NCBI RefSeq assembly: GCF_924101635.2
Contig: NZ_CAKMAA020000067.1
Coordinates: forward strand, 1 to 64,000
From: Candidatus Nitrotoga sp. HW29
Lineage (GTDB): Bacteria > Pseudomonadota > Gammaproteobacteria > Burkholderiales > Gallionellaceae
DNA length: 64,000 bases
Direction of reading: 5' to 3'
Position 1 is the first letter of the stretch, and every line of letters starts with the position of its first letter. The position numbers were made by a program, and so were the translations under genes. Positions 36,567-46,910 of this stretch are shown here, piece after piece. The notes beneath the pieces were generated by a model. The model made no database searches, was not told the DNA's origin, and was given only the letters and a program-made list of their open reading frames with translations.

Positions 36567-36908
36567 TTATGTAGCTCGCTTTTCCGCATCCCGCATAATG
36601 CGTATGCCCACGCGCGCCAGATCGCCTAATGCACCAGGTTTTTCGATGCCGATGACGACCCGGCTGCAATGCCATTCCATTAACATGCGCTGGGCGACGT
36701 GATCCGCCAAAGCTTCCAGCAATCGATAGCGGCAGGGTGCAAGCCACCCGGCAAGCTGCTGCTCGATGAGAGTACGTGTCAGGCCAAGCGGGTGTGTACT
36801 TTCTAATCGTAAATCGAAAACGAGCGGGCGTGAGGCTGCCCGTTCCCATTCGTACAGGCCGATGATGGTATGCAACGTAATTCCATCATGTGTGAGCGTG
36901 TGCGCCAT
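36567..36908 (-). CDS. folB: Dihydroneopterin aldolase
   Basis: 113 residues from the ATG at 36908, which shares one base with the metE stop (TGATG); the in-frame extension to 37043 lies inside metE. Family motifs: HDGITLHTIIGLYEWERA with the catalytic glutamate region, LLEALADHVAQRML and VVIGIEKPGAL with the conserved lysine. It cleaves dihydroneopterin to 6-hydroxymethyl-dihydropterin in folate synthesis. Coupling to metE links folate supply to methionine synthesis, which uses methyl-tetrahydrofolate. Confidence 0.9.
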   Translation of the reverse strand: MAHTLTHDGITLHTIIGLYEWERAASRPLVFDLRLESTHPLGLTRTLIEQQLAGWLAPCRYRLLEALADHVAQRMLMEWHCSRVVIGIEKPGALGDLARVGIRIMRDAEKRAT

Positions 36909-39175
36909 CAGGCTGCGATGGTGCGCAGTGCATGCGCTACGGTAACCATGTTGCTTAGGGCCGCTTCCACTTCCGGCCAGCCGCGCGTTTTCAAGCCGCA
37001 GTCCGGATTTACCCACAAGCGCTCGCGCGGAATTACAGCACATGCCTTATTCATGAGGCGCTGCATTTCTTCCTGACTCGGCACACGCGGTGAATGGATG
37101 TCGTACACGCCTGGGCCGATATCGTTTGGATAATGGAAGGCACGGAAGGCTTCCAGCAGTTCCATATCCGAGCGCGATGTTTCTATCGTAATTACATCGG
37201 CATCCATCGCGGCGATGGCGGGTAGAATGTCGTTGAATTCTGAATAGCACATGTGGGTGTGAATTTGTGTGGTGTCCCGCACGCCGCTGGTACTGATGCG
37301 GAAAGCGCGCACTGCCCAGTCGAGGTAATGCGCCCAGTCCTGCCGTTTGATGGGCAAGCCTTCGCGTAAGGCGGCTTCGTCAATCTGAATGATACTAATG
37401 CCGGCCCGCTCCAAATCCTGCACTTCGGCGCGAATCGCCAGCGCGATTTGCAGGGCGGTGGCAGCGCGCGGAATATCATTGCGCACGAATGACCATTGCA
37501 GAATAGTGATGGGGCCGGTGAGCATTCCTTTCATCGGTTTGTCGGTCAGGCTTTGCGCGTAGCGACTCCATTCGACGGTCATTGGGTGCGGACGTGAAAT
37601 GTCGCCGTAGATGATAGGGGGTTTAACGCAGCGCGAGCCGTAGCTTTGGACCCAGCCGTATTGCGTAAAAGCGAAGCCTTGCAGTTGTTCGCCGAAGTAT
37701 TCCACCATGTCGTTGCGTTCGGCTTCACCATGCACCAGCACGTCTAGCCCCAGTTCTTCCTGCTTGGCCACCACATGATGGATTTCTGCCTGCATTGCCG
37801 TGCGATATTGCGCCTCGCTTAGTTTGCCTTGCTTGTAGCCCGCGCGAGCACTGCGGATGGCTGCAGTTTGCGGAAAAGAGCCGATGGTAGTGGTCGGGAA
37901 AGCAGGCAGCTTGAATTGCGCTTGCTGTGCAGCGATGCGCTGGACAAACGGCGTAGAGCGTTTTTCATCGGCAGGTTTCAAGGCTGCAATACGCTGATGC
38001 ACTTCACGATCATGTCGTAGCGGCGAGTACACTCGGCTTTCCAATGCTGCATTGGTTTTGGCCAATTGAGGCGCGATGGCTTCCTTGCCGTGCGCTACAC
38101 CTTGCGCCAAGGTGACAACCTCCCCGAGCTTTTGCGTGGCGAATGCCATCCAGCTTTTGACGGTTTTATCCAGTCCGGTTTCCTGTGTTAAATCCACCGG
38201 TACATGCAACAGGGAACAACTGGGTGCAACCCATAGTCGATCCCCCAGTGTTGTGCGCAACTCGTCGAGGATAGCCAACGAAGCGGGCAAGTTGTTGAGC
38301 CAGATATTACGGCCATCCACAATACCTGCAGAAAGGATTTTATCCGCCGGGAAATCGCGGATAAAGGTATCAGCCTGCTGCGGGGCGCGCACCAAGTCAA
38401 TGTGGAGGCCGGCAACCGGCAAGGCTCTAAGCGTTTCGGCATGGTCTTCCACGCTGTCGAAATAGGTGGCGAGCAGAATTTTGGGGGCATCCTGCGACAG
38501 GCTGGCATAGGTGTGAGCGAGTGCTGCCACCCATTCCTGCGGCAAATCGAGTGCCAGCACAGGTTCGTCAATTTGCACCCACTCCACGCCCTGAGCTTTC
38601 AGACGCGCCAGAATTTGCTGGTACACCGGAATTAGCTTGGGCAATAGATTCAGGCGATTCAGACTGTCATGTTTTTCTTTACCGAGATACAAGTAGGTGA
38701 GGGGGCCAATTAATACCGGCTTGGCATTGATCCCCAGTGCCTGCGCTTCACCTACTTCATCGAATAGCCATGAGCTATTCAGCTTGAATTCGGTGGAATT
38801 CAGGAATTCCGGGACGAGATAGTGGTAGTTGGTGTCGAACCATTTGGTCATTTCCATGGCGGGCTGGTGTGCATTGCCGCGTGCAAGCTGGAAATACTGC
38901 TCCAGCGTTGATGGACCTGTAAAACCGAATCGTTCGGGCGCGGCACCCAGGAGGACAGTCATATTCAACATTTGGTCGTACCATGCGAAATCCCCTACTG
39001 GAATCAGAGCAATGCCCGCATCGCGCTGCACCGTCCAGTGCCGTGCTCGTAATGCTTTGCCGGTGGCGAGCAGGGATGCTTCGTCCAATTGACCACTCCA
39101 ATACGATTCCAAAGCCTTTTTGAGTTCGCGTTGCGCGCCGATGCGTGGAAAGCCAAGATTGTGCGTAATTGTCAT
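36908..39175 (-). CDS. metE: Cobalamin-independent methionine synthase
   Basis: 755 residues, both MetE barrels present. The N-terminus [20 protein letters not shown] is canonical. The catalytic zinc site is in the C-terminal half: His in [16 protein letters not shown], Cys in [11 protein letters not shown] and Cys in [12 protein letters not shown]. It transfers methyl from 5-methyltetrahydropteroyl-triglutamate to homocysteine without B12. Divergent from metR, which is the expected activator. The end overlaps folB by one base. Confidence 0.97.
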   Translation of the reverse strand: MTITHNLGFPRIGAQRELKKALESYWSGQLDEASLLATGKALRARHWTVQRDAGIALIPVGDFAWYDQMLNMTVLLGAAPERFGFTGPSTLEQYFQLARGNAHQPAMEMTKWFDTNYHYLVPEFLNSTEFKLNSSWLFDEVGEAQALGINAKPVLIGPLTYLYLGKEKHDSLNRLNLLPKLIPVYQQILARLKAQGVEWVQIDEPVLALDLPQEWVAALAHTYASLSQDAPKILLATYFDSVEDHAETLRALPVAGLHIDLVRAPQQADTFIRDFPADKILSAGIVDGRNIWLNNLPASLAILDELRTTLGDRLWVAPSCSLLHVPVDLTQETGLDKTVKSWMAFATQKLGEVVTLAQGVAHGKEAIAPQLAKTNAALESRVYSPLRHDREVHQRIAALKPADEKRSTPFVQRIAAQQAQFKLPAFPTTTIGSFPQTAAIRSARAGYKQGKLSEAQYRTAMQAEIHHVVAKQEELGLDVLVHGEAERNDMVEYFGEQLQGFAFTQYGWVQSYGSRCVKPPIIYGDISRPHPMTVEWSRYAQSLTDKPMKGMLTGPITILQWSFVRNDIPRAATALQIALAIRAEVQDLERAGISIIQIDEAALREGLPIKRQDWAHYLDWAVRAFRISTSGVRDTTQIHTHMCYSEFNDILPAIAAMDADVITIETSRSDMELLEAFRAFHYPNDIGPGVYDIHSPRVPSQEEMQRLMNKACAVIPRERLWVNPDCGLKTRGWPEVEAALSNMVTVAHALRTIAA

Positions 39176-39268
39176 GATGATCCTTCGTTTGAAAGGATGG
39201 TATCTTCGGCAAATTCCTATTATTATGCAAAATCATTATTTTCGCATTTATCATTAAATTATTTAATA
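39176..39268. promoter_or_regulatory. metE-metR divergent promoter region with RBS-proximal dyad
   Basis: 93 bp shared by the two divergent genes. A dyad atcctt-cgtttga-aaggat (39180-39198) includes the AAGGA ribosome site of metE on the minus strand, so pairing could mask it. No perfect TGAA-N5-TTCA MetR box was found; MetR binding here is inference from gene order. Confidence 0.4.
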
Positions 39269-40207
39269 ATGCTATCCATTCTGGAATTACGCCATTTACG
39301 CATGTTGGAAGCCTTGGTTGAGAGCGGTAATCTGTCGCGTGCCGCGCAACGCTTACACCTGACACAGTCGGCAATTTCGCATCAGGTCAAACAGATGGAA
39401 GATCGTTACGGCGTTCCGTTGTTTGAGCGCAAGACTCAGCCATTACGTTTGACAGCTGCCGGACAGCGACTGCAAGTTTTGGCGGGAGCGGTGCTGGCGC
39501 AGGTGGCAGAAGCCGAGCGCGATATTGCGCGCATCGTGGAAGGACAGGCCGGACGCTTGCGTATAGCGGTGGAGTGCCACACTTGCTTTGAGTGGCTAAT
39601 GCCCGCGATGGATATTTTTCGCGAACATTGGCCGGAGGTTGAGCTGGATTTGGTATCCGGTTTTCATGTTGATCCGCTGGCGTTGCTGCGTGAAGACCGC
39701 GCCGATCTTGCCGTGGTCTCTGAATACCGCAAAAACGGAATGGCTTATCACCCCTTATTCGGTTTTGAGATCGTCGGTATCGTCTCTTGCTTACACAAAT
39801 TGGCGCAAAAGGAATACCTCACTCCACATGACTTTACCGACGAAACGTTGGTGACCTACCCGGTACCGGAAGAAATGCTGGACGTAATTCGCAATTTTTT
39901 GAAACCCCACGGCGTTGAGCCGAAACGGCGCACCGCCGAACTGACCGTTGCAATTTTACAGTTGGTTGCGAGCCGCCGAGGTATCTCCGCCATGCCGAAC
40001 TGGGCGGTGCAAAGCTATTTGAAAACCGGCTACGTGCATAGTATGCGTTTGGGCAAGGAGGGATTGTTCGGTGAGCTGTATGCCGTCACACATGTGGAGG
40101 CTGCGCAAGCTTCCTATATGCAGGATTTTCTGGAAACTGTGAGGACGGTCAGCTTTAACCGTTTGCCGGGGCTGATGCCTTTGATAATCCGCGGGGGTGA
40201 GGTTTAA
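39269..40207 (+). CDS. metR: LysR-family transcriptional regulator MetR
   Basis: 312 residues from the ATG at 39269 (MLSILELRHLRMLEALVESG); the in-frame extension to 39089 runs back into metE. Winged HTH: NLSRAAQRLHLTQSAISHQV, followed by LFERKTQPLRLTAAG. The effector domain resembles MetR, which uses homocysteine as co-inducer. Divergence from metE supports the assignment. Confidence 0.92.
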   Translation: MLSILELRHLRMLEALVESGNLSRAAQRLHLTQSAISHQVKQMEDRYGVPLFERKTQPLRLTAAGQRLQVLAGAVLAQVAEAERDIARIVEGQAGRLRIAVECHTCFEWLMPAMDIFREHWPEVELDLVSGFHVDPLALLREDRADLAVVSEYRKNGMAYHPLFGFEIVGIVSCLHKLAQKEYLTPHDFTDETLVTYPVPEEMLDVIRNFLKPHGVEPKRRTAELTVAILQLVASRRGISAMPNWAVQSYLKTGYVHSMRLGKEGLFGELYAVTHVEAAQASYMQDFLETVRTVSFNRLPGLMPLIIRGGEV

Positions 40208-40520
40208 GTTAAGGCGATACTGAGCCACTCACTCTGTTCGGACTGAGTATGATATTCGCCCGCAGGCCGAAAGGCGTTGGCAAGAAACAGGGCTGTGGTG
40301 TGTTAGCGTTCGTAGTGTTGCTTTCGGACAAAGACCGGCTGAGCACTGGCGCCATTGAGCCCGTCCTCTGAGTATGGTTGAGGCATCGTCGGCGAGTATG
40401 GTGAGTTCTCTGGCGCGTTGGTGCTTGCCACCGGCGGGTCAGTCCGACATCCCGATTGAGAGATTGAGCATATCGACATGCCCACGTCCGAGAGTGGCAT
40501 TCACTCAAGGAGACAGGATC
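40208..40520 (+). other. Non-coding 5' region of the IS110-type remnant
   Basis: About 310 bp between metR and the transposase start without a convincing gene. In IS110-group elements the long non-coding end next to the recombinase gene encodes the bridge RNA that pairs with target and donor DNA, so this is where it would lie. I cannot confirm its loops by eye, and the exact left end of the element is not visible. Confidence 0.4.
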
Positions 40521-41141
40521 ATGGCACAACGGGTTGACCCAACCAAGCGCCGAGCGGATGGCACGCCGATCGAGCCGCTTTCCATCAAGCATCCGAACGC
40601 TGCCGGAATCGATATCGGCGGGAAGAGCCACTATGTTGCGGTACCGCCGGACCGGGTAGGCAAGGGCGAGTCTGCGGTGTGCGAATTTGGTACGCATACC
40701 GAGGACTTGGTCGCGATAGCCGATTGGCTTGGTGCTTGCCGTTTCGACACGGTCAAGCATTTTTGCTCGTGGCTGGGGCTGTGCCCGGGCACCCGCATAT
40801 CGGGCAACAAACGACTTTCCGGAGCCAGCAAGCGAATCCCAAACCGAGTCGCGCGTGCGCTGAAACTCGCCGCAATGGGCTTGTCGCGTTCTCGCTGCGC
40901 CATGGGAGCTTATTACCGAAGGCTGGCCCTGCGCATGGGATCGCCCAAGGCCATCACCGCCGTGGCGCATAAGCTCGCACGCATTGTCTATGCGATGCTC
41001 AGCGGACAGGCCGACTACGTTAAAGAAGACCAAGTCAGGCATGATGCACGCTATCGCGAACGTGCCATAAAAGCGCTGCAAAAGCGCGCCCAAGAATTCG
41101 GCTTGGCGCTTTCGCCACAGGCTGTTCCCGCTCATGCATGA
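40521..41141 (+). pseudogene. IS110-family transposase with large internal deletion
   Basis: 206 residues from the ATG at 40521 (AAGGAGACAG upstream). The N-terminal RuvC-like start is present (NAAGIDIGGKSHYVAVPPD, first DEDD aspartate). At about residue 73-78 it jumps directly into the C-terminal Tnp_20 part (KHFCSWLGLCPGTRISGNKR onward). Full-length members are about twice this long, so the remaining DEDD residues and the linker coiled coil are gone. The frame is intact across the junction, meaning the deletion was in phase. Inactive as a recombinase, though the small protein could still be made. Confidence 0.85.
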
Positions 41142-41207
41142 TGCCAATTGTCCTTGTTATACATTTGTAACAAATTGAACCTAAATAAAAAATTACTGTT
41201 TCTTGAG

Positions 41208-41250
41208 AGCCTGTCGAAGCCATTTGCAAGTGGTACGTTTCGACAGGCTC
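41208..41250. repeat. REP-type inverted repeat
   Basis: gagcctgtcgaa (41208-41219) pairs exactly with ttcgacaggctc (41239-41250). This 'ttcgacaggctca' repeat is a common dispersed intergenic element in proteobacteria. It may also act as a weak bidirectional terminator. Confidence 0.8.
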
Positions 41251-41303
41251 AACGCGAATGGACTTGTTCAGCGTAGTCTTCTCAAAGGTAATGGTGGTTG
41301 TTT

Positions 41304-41771
41304 TTAGCAGCCCATCTTAGCCATATCCGCCTGCATTTCTTCGGGTGTCACATCGCGCGTATGGGTGGCGATCGACCAGCGGTGACCAAACGGGTCTTCC
41401 ACTTGACCGTAACGGTCGCCCCAAAACATATCCGCAATCGGCATGGTGATTTTTGCACCCGCCGCTGCGGCTTGCGCCATGGTTGCATCCGCGTTTTCGA
41501 CTTGTAAATGAATTGTGATCGGCGAGCCTTTCAATGATTTTGGTCCGAAAGCGCCCCATTGCGGGTTTTCTTCAGCGAGCATTAATTGTGAGTCGCCAAT
41601 TTGGATACATGCGTGCATGAGTTTGCCATCCGGGGTTGGAAGGCGCATTACCTCTATGGCATTGAATGCTTTTTTGTAAAACTCAATAGCGTCCGATGCG
41701 CCTGCGCAAATGATGTGCGGGGTGATCGAGTGCATACCATCAGGAATAGCTTTAACTTTTGAACTGGTCAT
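41304..41771 (-). CDS. VOC-family (PhnB/glyoxalase-fold) protein
   Basis: 155 residues from the ATG at 41771 (AAGGAG 8 bp upstream). The ITPHIICAGASDAIEFYKKA start, the IQIGDSQLMLAEENP strand and the FWGDRYGQVEDPFGHRWSIA end are typical of PhnB-like VOC proteins. It lies 132 bp downstream of the ArsR-SRPBCC operon on the same strand, a pairing often seen in which VOC and AHSA1 proteins are co-located. No substrate can be assigned. Confidence 0.88.
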   Translation of the reverse strand: MTSSKVKAIPDGMHSITPHIICAGASDAIEFYKKAFNAIEVMRLPTPDGKLMHACIQIGDSQLMLAEENPQWGAFGPKSLKGSPITIHLQVENADATMAQAAAAGAKITMPIADMFWGDRYGQVEDPFGHRWSIATHTRDVTPEEMQADMAKMGC

Positions 41772-41903
41772 GGTTATTTCTCCTTGATTTTTGATAAACA
41801 TTAAAGTTACTTGCTTAGTGTGCGTATGGCCTACTGATAAACTGCTTAATTAGCTTGCCCGCTAAACAATAAACAGGTGGTGATTTTTTGTATGGTTTCC
41901 CTT

Positions 41904-42842
41904 CTATTTTTGCTGAGAATGATTAAGTCGCTGTGTCAGATAGTTCGCTAAACGGTCAAACGTACTATTCCATCCTTCGTTATGCCCCTCTTGCTCGGAC
42001 AATGACTGGAATGGTGTTTGCCTTAGCACCATGGTCGTTTTTTCGTGATGCTCGGTAAGGGTAATCGTGATTAAATTTTCTATACCGCGTTCGCCTGTTT
42101 CTTCCCACGCAAAGGTGAATACCAGTAATTCAGGCTCGACTACCTCACGAAATTCACCGCCATGCCATAGCAAATCGCCGCTTTCAACAGAGCGCAAACA
42201 GTTGCGCCAGCGAGCACCCGATCGTGCATCCCACATCACATTGACTGCGGGATGGTGGCTTGGGCCCCACCAATTCAACGCGTGCTTGGGATCAGTCCAA
42301 GCCTTCCACACTAACGCTCTTGGCGCATCGAATGTGCGAGTGATGATGAGTTCGTTGGGTTTTCCGGTGCTTGTTAAATAAGCATCGAGCCGCGCCAGGG
42401 TTTGCTGGCCACCCTCAATCGCACCAAATTCAGCTAAAGCTTTGCGTTGCGCTGCTGACTCCAGGATTATTCGCAGTGTGACCTGCGTCTGGTCACCCAA
42501 GTCTTGTAGCGTCAAGGTGGCGTTGAACTCAGCATGGTCAGGGTCGTCGCCGCCGTGCTCGTAGGCCATGAAGGTCGGCTCGGTGATGGTGGTGTAGCGA
42601 ATCCAGTTGTTGTAATTTGTGCCCGGGCTACCGTCTGCGTTAGCGGGCGCGTGCATGATGTAGCGCCACAATCCGTCCACACGTACATCCATCTCAAAAA
42701 TCGTATTGGTAAAACCGTTTGGCCCCCACCAATGTTGGATGTGCTCGGGTTGGGTGAACATTTGCCAGACGCGCTGGATGGGTGCTTTTACGGTGCGGGT
42801 GATGATGATCTCATTGGATTTTTCGGGCGTTAGGGTAGACAT
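41904..42842 (-). CDS. Tandem-domain SRPBCC (AHSA1-like) protein
   Basis: 312 residues from the ATG at 42842, 2 bp after the preceding stop. Two START/Bet v1-like AHSA1 domains in tandem: EIIITRTVKAPIQRVWQMFT with HWWGPNGF, and from ~residue 157 ELIITRTFDAPRALVWKAWT with WWGPSHHPA. Most members have one domain, so this is an internal duplication or fusion. Such proteins bind hydrophobic ligands; ligand unknown. Third gene of the arsR operon. Confidence 0.88.
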   Translation of the reverse strand: MSTLTPEKSNEIIITRTVKAPIQRVWQMFTQPEHIQHWWGPNGFTNTIFEMDVRVDGLWRYIMHAPANADGSPGTNYNNWIRYTTITEPTFMAYEHGGDDPDHAEFNATLTLQDLGDQTQVTLRIILESAAQRKALAEFGAIEGGQQTLARLDAYLTSTGKPNELIITRTFDAPRALVWKAWTDPKHALNWWGPSHHPAVNVMWDARSGARWRNCLRSVESGDLLWHGGEFREVVEPELLVFTFAWEETGERGIENLITITLTEHHEKTTMVLRQTPFQSLSEQEGHNEGWNSTFDRLANYLTQRLNHSQQK

Positions 42843-42844
42843 GG

Positions 42845-43363
42845 TCAAAAGCCTTTCTTGACCATCGCGACTAATTGGTCGAGCGCGGCACCCCAGCCAT
42901 TTTCAAAGCCCATCGCAGCGTGCTGCTTGCAACCTGTTTCATCCGCGTGGATCACCGTGGCGGTGTAGCGTGTGCCGTTGGGGTGATCTGCCAGCTCGAT
43001 CATGGCGGTAAACTTGAAATCTGCCTGTTCGTCTCCGCAAGTTGGGCTGGGTGTGCTGGGGCGAAAGCCCGGCAACAAGGCATTCGTCCAGACCAGTTTT
43101 TCGTTGGGGATGACTTCCAGGTAGCAGCCGATATTGGGGAATTCCTGACCTTCTGGTGACTGCATCGTGGTACGGAACATGCCGCCGGGTCGCAGATCAA
43201 TCTCAGCGTCTATTGTTTTCCACGGCAGCGGGCAAAACCATGGTTTGAGCAGCGCGGGCTCAGTCCAAGCGCGCCAAACAAGTTCTTTGGGGACATCGAT
43301 AATGCGCTCAAAAGTGAGGTCAAGTTTGGGGTTTAATTGGCTATATGTTCCATTGGTTTTCAC
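42845..43363 (-). CDS. SRPBCC (AHSA1-like) protein
   Basis: 172 residues. One AHSA1 domain: [20 protein letters not shown], then [20 protein letters not shown] and a C-terminal helix [20 protein letters not shown]. Its start overlaps the arsR stop by 4 bp (ATGA), so expression is tied to the regulator. Related to the tandem-domain protein encoded next. Confidence 0.9.
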   Translation of the reverse strand: MKTNGTYSQLNPKLDLTFERIIDVPKELVWRAWTEPALLKPWFCPLPWKTIDAEIDLRPGGMFRTTMQSPEGQEFPNIGCYLEVIPNEKLVWTNALLPGFRPSTPSPTCGDEQADFKFTAMIELADHPNGTRYTATVIHADETGCKQHAAMGFENGWGAALDQLVAMVKKGF

Positions 43364-43737
43364 TTTAACTCTCCTTTGGTGGGGTTGATATCGTGGTCAG
43401 GGTTTTGTTGCAGGGTGAGTAAATACGTATCCAAGCGGTCCAGCCGGTTTTCCCAAAACTGTTTATATTGACCAATCCAGTCCATCGCTACTTTGAGCTG
43501 TTCAGCGTCAATACGGCACGGGCGCCACTGCGCGTCGCGCCCTTTAGTGACCAACCCCGCTTTTTCGAGCACTTTGATGTGCTTTGATATGGCAGGCAAG
43601 CTCATCGCAAATGGCGCAGCCAGCTCGTTAACCGAGGCTTCACCTTTAGCCAGACGCGCCAACATCGCCCGCCGTGTAGGGTCGGCCAAGGCGGAGAAGG
43701 TCACGCTGAGACGGTCTAATGTGACATTGGGGGACAT
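43360..43737 (-). CDS. ArsR-family winged-helix repressor
   Basis: 125 residues. Dimerisation and [23 protein letters not shown], then [20 protein letters not shown] and [11 protein letters not shown]. No metal-binding cysteine cluster (ELCVC-type) is present, so it probably senses something other than metal ions. First of the arsR-SRPBCC-SRPBCC operon, with a perfect 10-bp-arm palindrome just upstream as a likely autoregulatory operator. Confidence 0.92.
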   Translation of the reverse strand: MSPNVTLDRLSVTFSALADPTRRAMLARLAKGEASVNELAAPFAMSLPAISKHIKVLEKAGLVTKGRDAQWRPCRIDAEQLKVAMDWIGQYKQFWENRLDRLDTYLLTLQQNPDHDINPTKGELK

Positions 43738-43754
43738 ATGTATCTATCTACTTG

Positions 43755-43780
43755 GATAATTAACTAATTGGTTAATTATC
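43755..43780. promoter_or_regulatory. Palindromic operator of the ArsR-SRPBCC operon
   Basis: gataattaac-taattg-gttaattatc: exact 10-bp arms, 17 bp upstream of the arsR ATG. Position and symmetry fit the site of a dimeric winged-helix repressor overlapping its promoter. Confidence 0.75.
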
Positions 43781-43943
43781 GGATGGAATTTTAAGGTTGT
43801 CAATTGAATGAGAATTATCGGTTAATGCCGAATGCGATTTGGGAGGCTTGCCAATAATCGGCTGAACGACTGGCGAAATTTTAAAATTGAGATTTGCTGA
43901 AGTAATTAACGCGATTTCCATAAATACTATCGCTTATTTTTAC

Positions 43944-45785
43944 CTACTTCATACCATTTGCCTCATCTTCAATGACTTTCAGAAAATCATCGCCATAGCG
44001 GGCTAATTTGGCTAACCCGACTCCGCTAATTTTCCCTAAATGGGTGAGATTTCCAGGACGAAGTTTGAGAATTTCCAGCAAAGTGCTGTCGTGGAAGATT
44101 ACATAGGGTGGTACGCCTTGTTCACGGGCGAGCTCCATGCGTTTGGCTTTAAGCGCCAGCCACAGTGGGTCTTCATTTGCACCGGCAAATGCTTCACGCA
44201 TTCTTGCGCTGCGTTCAACCTTGCTGATTTTATTTTTGGCCGGTTCAGTATCGCGCCGCAACCACACTTCGGATTCACCACGTAACACCGGACGGGCTTC
44301 TTCGGTAAGACGCAATCCGCCGTAAGCTTCCATGTCTACGTTGAGCAATCCGGCAGCAACCAACTGGCGATAGACACTGCTCCATTGAGCCTGCGCAAGC
44401 GACTGACCGATGCCAAAAGTACTGAGTTGTTGGTGGTGAAATTTCTTGATCTGTGCAGTGGTCTTGCCCAGTAACACGTCGGTCAAATAACCTACGCCGA
44501 AGCGTTGCCCGGTGCGGTATACACACGACAATGCCATACGTGCCGCCTGAGTTGCGTCCCACGTATCGATGGGTTCCAGGCAATTGTCGCACTGCGCGCA
44601 GTTACCTGGATGTTCCTCTCCAAAATAGCGCAAGATAATTTGGTGGCGGCAGGCAGTGGATTCGCAAAACCCCAGCAGTGCATCAAGTTTATGCATTTCT
44701 AATCGTTTGCGTTCCTCGGGTGCATCGCCGGATGCCAGCATTTGACGCATGGATACCACATCGCCCAAGCCGTAAGTCATCCATGCATTCGCGGGTAAGC
44801 CGTCGCGTCCGGCACGGCCCGTTTCCTGATAATAGCCTTCCATGCTCTTGGGCAGATCAAGGTGAGCGACAAAGCGCACATTGGGCTTGTCGATGCCCAT
44901 GCCGAAAGCGACGGTGGCGACTATGATTACGCCCTCTTTGCGCAGGAAACTGCGCTGATTCTCACTACGTACGGTCGCATCCAATCCGGCATGGTACGGC
45001 AATGCATGCCAGCCGCGCTCTTGAAGCCACATGGCGGTTTCATCCACTTTTTTTCGTGAGAGGCAATAGATGATACCGGCATCATTGGCATGTTCCGTTT
45101 CCAGAAACGCCAGTAATTGCTGGCGGGCATTGGCTTTCAGTGTTACCCGGTAACGGATGTTGGGACGGTCGAAACTGGAGATAAATTGGCGTGCTTGTTC
45201 CAGCGCTAACCGCTCGACGATCTCGCTTCGTGTTGGTGCATCCGCCGTGGCCGTCAGCGCGATACGCGGCACGTCCGGAAAGCGTTCATGCAATACAGTC
45301 AATTCACGATACTCCGGACGGAAATCATGACCCCATTGTGATACGCAATGCGCCTCGTCAATGGCAAACAACGCGATGCCATGCTTGGCTTGAACCTGTT
45401 CCAGCATGGATAAAAATCCGGACATCAGCAATCGCTCTGGCGCCACATACAAGAGATCCAAGTTACCCCGCAACAACTGGCTAGACACGGTACGTGCTGT
45501 GTTCGCATCCAGGCTGGAGTTAAGAAAAGCGGCGCGAGCACCAAGCTGGTTAAGCGCGTCCACCTGATCCTGCATCAGTGCAATCAACGGTGACACCACG
45601 ATGCCCACCCCACGCCGTATCAATGCCGGAAGCTGATAGCACAACGACTTGCCGCCGCCAGTTGGCATTAATACCAGCGCATCACCACCAGCAATAACAT
45701 ATTCAACGATAGATTGTTGTTCACCACGAAAGGACGAATAGCCGAAAACATCGTGGAGAATTCGTTGGACAGTAGGAGTAGTCAT
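43944..45785 (-). CDS. recQ: ATP-dependent DNA helicase RecQ
   Basis: 613 residues. SF2 motifs: [16 protein letters not shown] (Walker A), [23 protein letters not shown], motif [12 protein letters not shown]. The RecQ-Ct zinc cluster [20 protein letters not shown] followed by CDNC is present, then winged helix, then a C-terminal HRDC domain ([20 protein letters not shown]). It unwinds DNA 3'-5' in recombinational repair. Full-length and alone in its transcription unit. Confidence 0.96.
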   Translation of the reverse strand: MTTPTVQRILHDVFGYSSFRGEQQSIVEYVIAGGDALVLMPTGGGKSLCYQLPALIRRGVGIVVSPLIALMQDQVDALNQLGARAAFLNSSLDANTARTVSSQLLRGNLDLLYVAPERLLMSGFLSMLEQVQAKHGIALFAIDEAHCVSQWGHDFRPEYRELTVLHERFPDVPRIALTATADAPTRSEIVERLALEQARQFISSFDRPNIRYRVTLKANARQQLLAFLETEHANDAGIIYCLSRKKVDETAMWLQERGWHALPYHAGLDATVRSENQRSFLRKEGVIIVATVAFGMGIDKPNVRFVAHLDLPKSMEGYYQETGRAGRDGLPANAWMTYGLGDVVSMRQMLASGDAPEERKRLEMHKLDALLGFCESTACRHQIILRYFGEEHPGNCAQCDNCLEPIDTWDATQAARMALSCVYRTGQRFGVGYLTDVLLGKTTAQIKKFHHQQLSTFGIGQSLAQAQWSSVYRQLVAAGLLNVDMEAYGGLRLTEEARPVLRGESEVWLRRDTEPAKNKISKVERSARMREAFAGANEDPLWLALKAKRMELAREQGVPPYVIFHDSTLLEILKLRPGNLTHLGKISGVGLAKLARYGDDFLKVIEDEANGMK

Positions 45786-45888
45786 AAAAAAGAAGGTATT
45801 ACACTCGAAGTTAATCTGCCCTGGCGCATATTTTTGCTAGAGAGTCATTCACCGTAATACGGACTATTGATGTTAATGTTTAAGACTT

Positions 45889-46608
45889 TCAACGAGTATG
45901 AGCTAGCAGCGCTGCTTCAAGATATATATCCACACCGTTTGTCGGACTAACGGCAGCAGCAGGAATAGCGATTCCATCGCGCCAGTTCTCTACAGCTTGC
46001 TGTTTCATCGCACCGCTCACTATAAATATAACTTTGTGCGCCATACTTAAACGATGCGCGCTAAGCGATATCCGCTGCGGTGGATATTTTGGTGCATTTT
46101 CTACCACAATAACGGCCGGAGCATCGGTCGTGTTGGCCAACTCGTGACCAGGAAACAGACTGGCAGTATGGCCGTCTTCTCCTAATCCCAGTAAAACCAA
46201 ATCAAATAACTCAATGTCTGCCAGTGTTTGTGTATAAGCACTAGCAGCTGCCCGCGCGCCTTCCTCTGTGGGAATAAAATGAATTTGGGTACGAGGGATG
46301 GCGACATGGTTCAGCCACGCCTGTGCAGCCATCCAGCTGTTGCGTTCCACATGGTCAGCTGGCAGACAACGTTCATCACCGAAGTAAATATGCCAGGCAG
46401 CCCAGTCTGCATCAGCGTTGCGTAACGATTCATATACATGGCGCGGTGTTGTACCGCCTGCGAGCACAATATGAAATGCTCCGCGCAGGCTAATGGCCAG
46501 TAGCGCTGTCTGCAATATTGCTTGTGTTGTAGCCTGCTCTAATTCAGCAGTTGTGTTGAAAGTGCGCCAACGACATTGTTGCGTTGGGTTGCTCGATAAT
46601 AAAGGCAT
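45889..46608 (-). CDS. pgl: 6-phosphogluconolactonase (DevB type)
   Basis: 239 residues from the ATG at 46608 (a GTG lies three codons upstream). Signature motifs: FHIVLAGGTTPRHVYESL, WHIYFGDERCLPADHVERNS, and LVLLGLGEDGHTASLFPGH with the catalytic histidine. It hydrolyses 6-phosphogluconolactone in the oxidative pentose-phosphate pathway. Neither zwf nor gnd is adjacent here. Confidence 0.93.
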   Translation of the reverse strand: MPLLSSNPTQQCRWRTFNTTAELEQATTQAILQTALLAISLRGAFHIVLAGGTTPRHVYESLRNADADWAAWHIYFGDERCLPADHVERNSWMAAQAWLNHVAIPRTQIHFIPTEEGARAAASAYTQTLADIELFDLVLLGLGEDGHTASLFPGHELANTTDAPAVIVVENAPKYPPQRISLSAHRLSMAHKVIFIVSGAMKQQAVENWRDGIAIPAAAVSPTNGVDIYLEAALLAHTR

Positions 46609-46910
46609 ACAATTCACTCAAGTGTGCTTATGATAGTGTATGTGATTGTAAGCTTGGCTGAGATTGATGGTTTAGTTTATTTGATAGGATATGATCAAAA
46701 TTGCGTAGCTATACCATGAAATTCTGTCATTTATTATTTGAGTCGGCTGTTGCAATATGGTATCTGGGGTGAAATTAAAAAATTGAGAGATATTTCGCTT
46801 ACTATTGCCGAGCCAATAGCTATTTAATAGTGAACGTTATGCATTGCAACCTGCCTCGCTTTCAATGTTAAAAGCTTTTCTAGTATTTACTTCAAACAGG
46901 CAATTTCAAT

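Noticed and set aside
36484-36590. 28-codon frame (MRKSELHNAYELFILQ...) overlapping the folB end on the minus strand
   Set aside because: Very short, no ribosome site and no context; could be chance, so not annotated as a gene.
40209-41147. 312-codon minus-strand open frame across the IS110 remnant
   Set aside because: Antisense to a recognisable transposase remnant; arginine/serine-rich low-quality sequence typical of a shadow frame.
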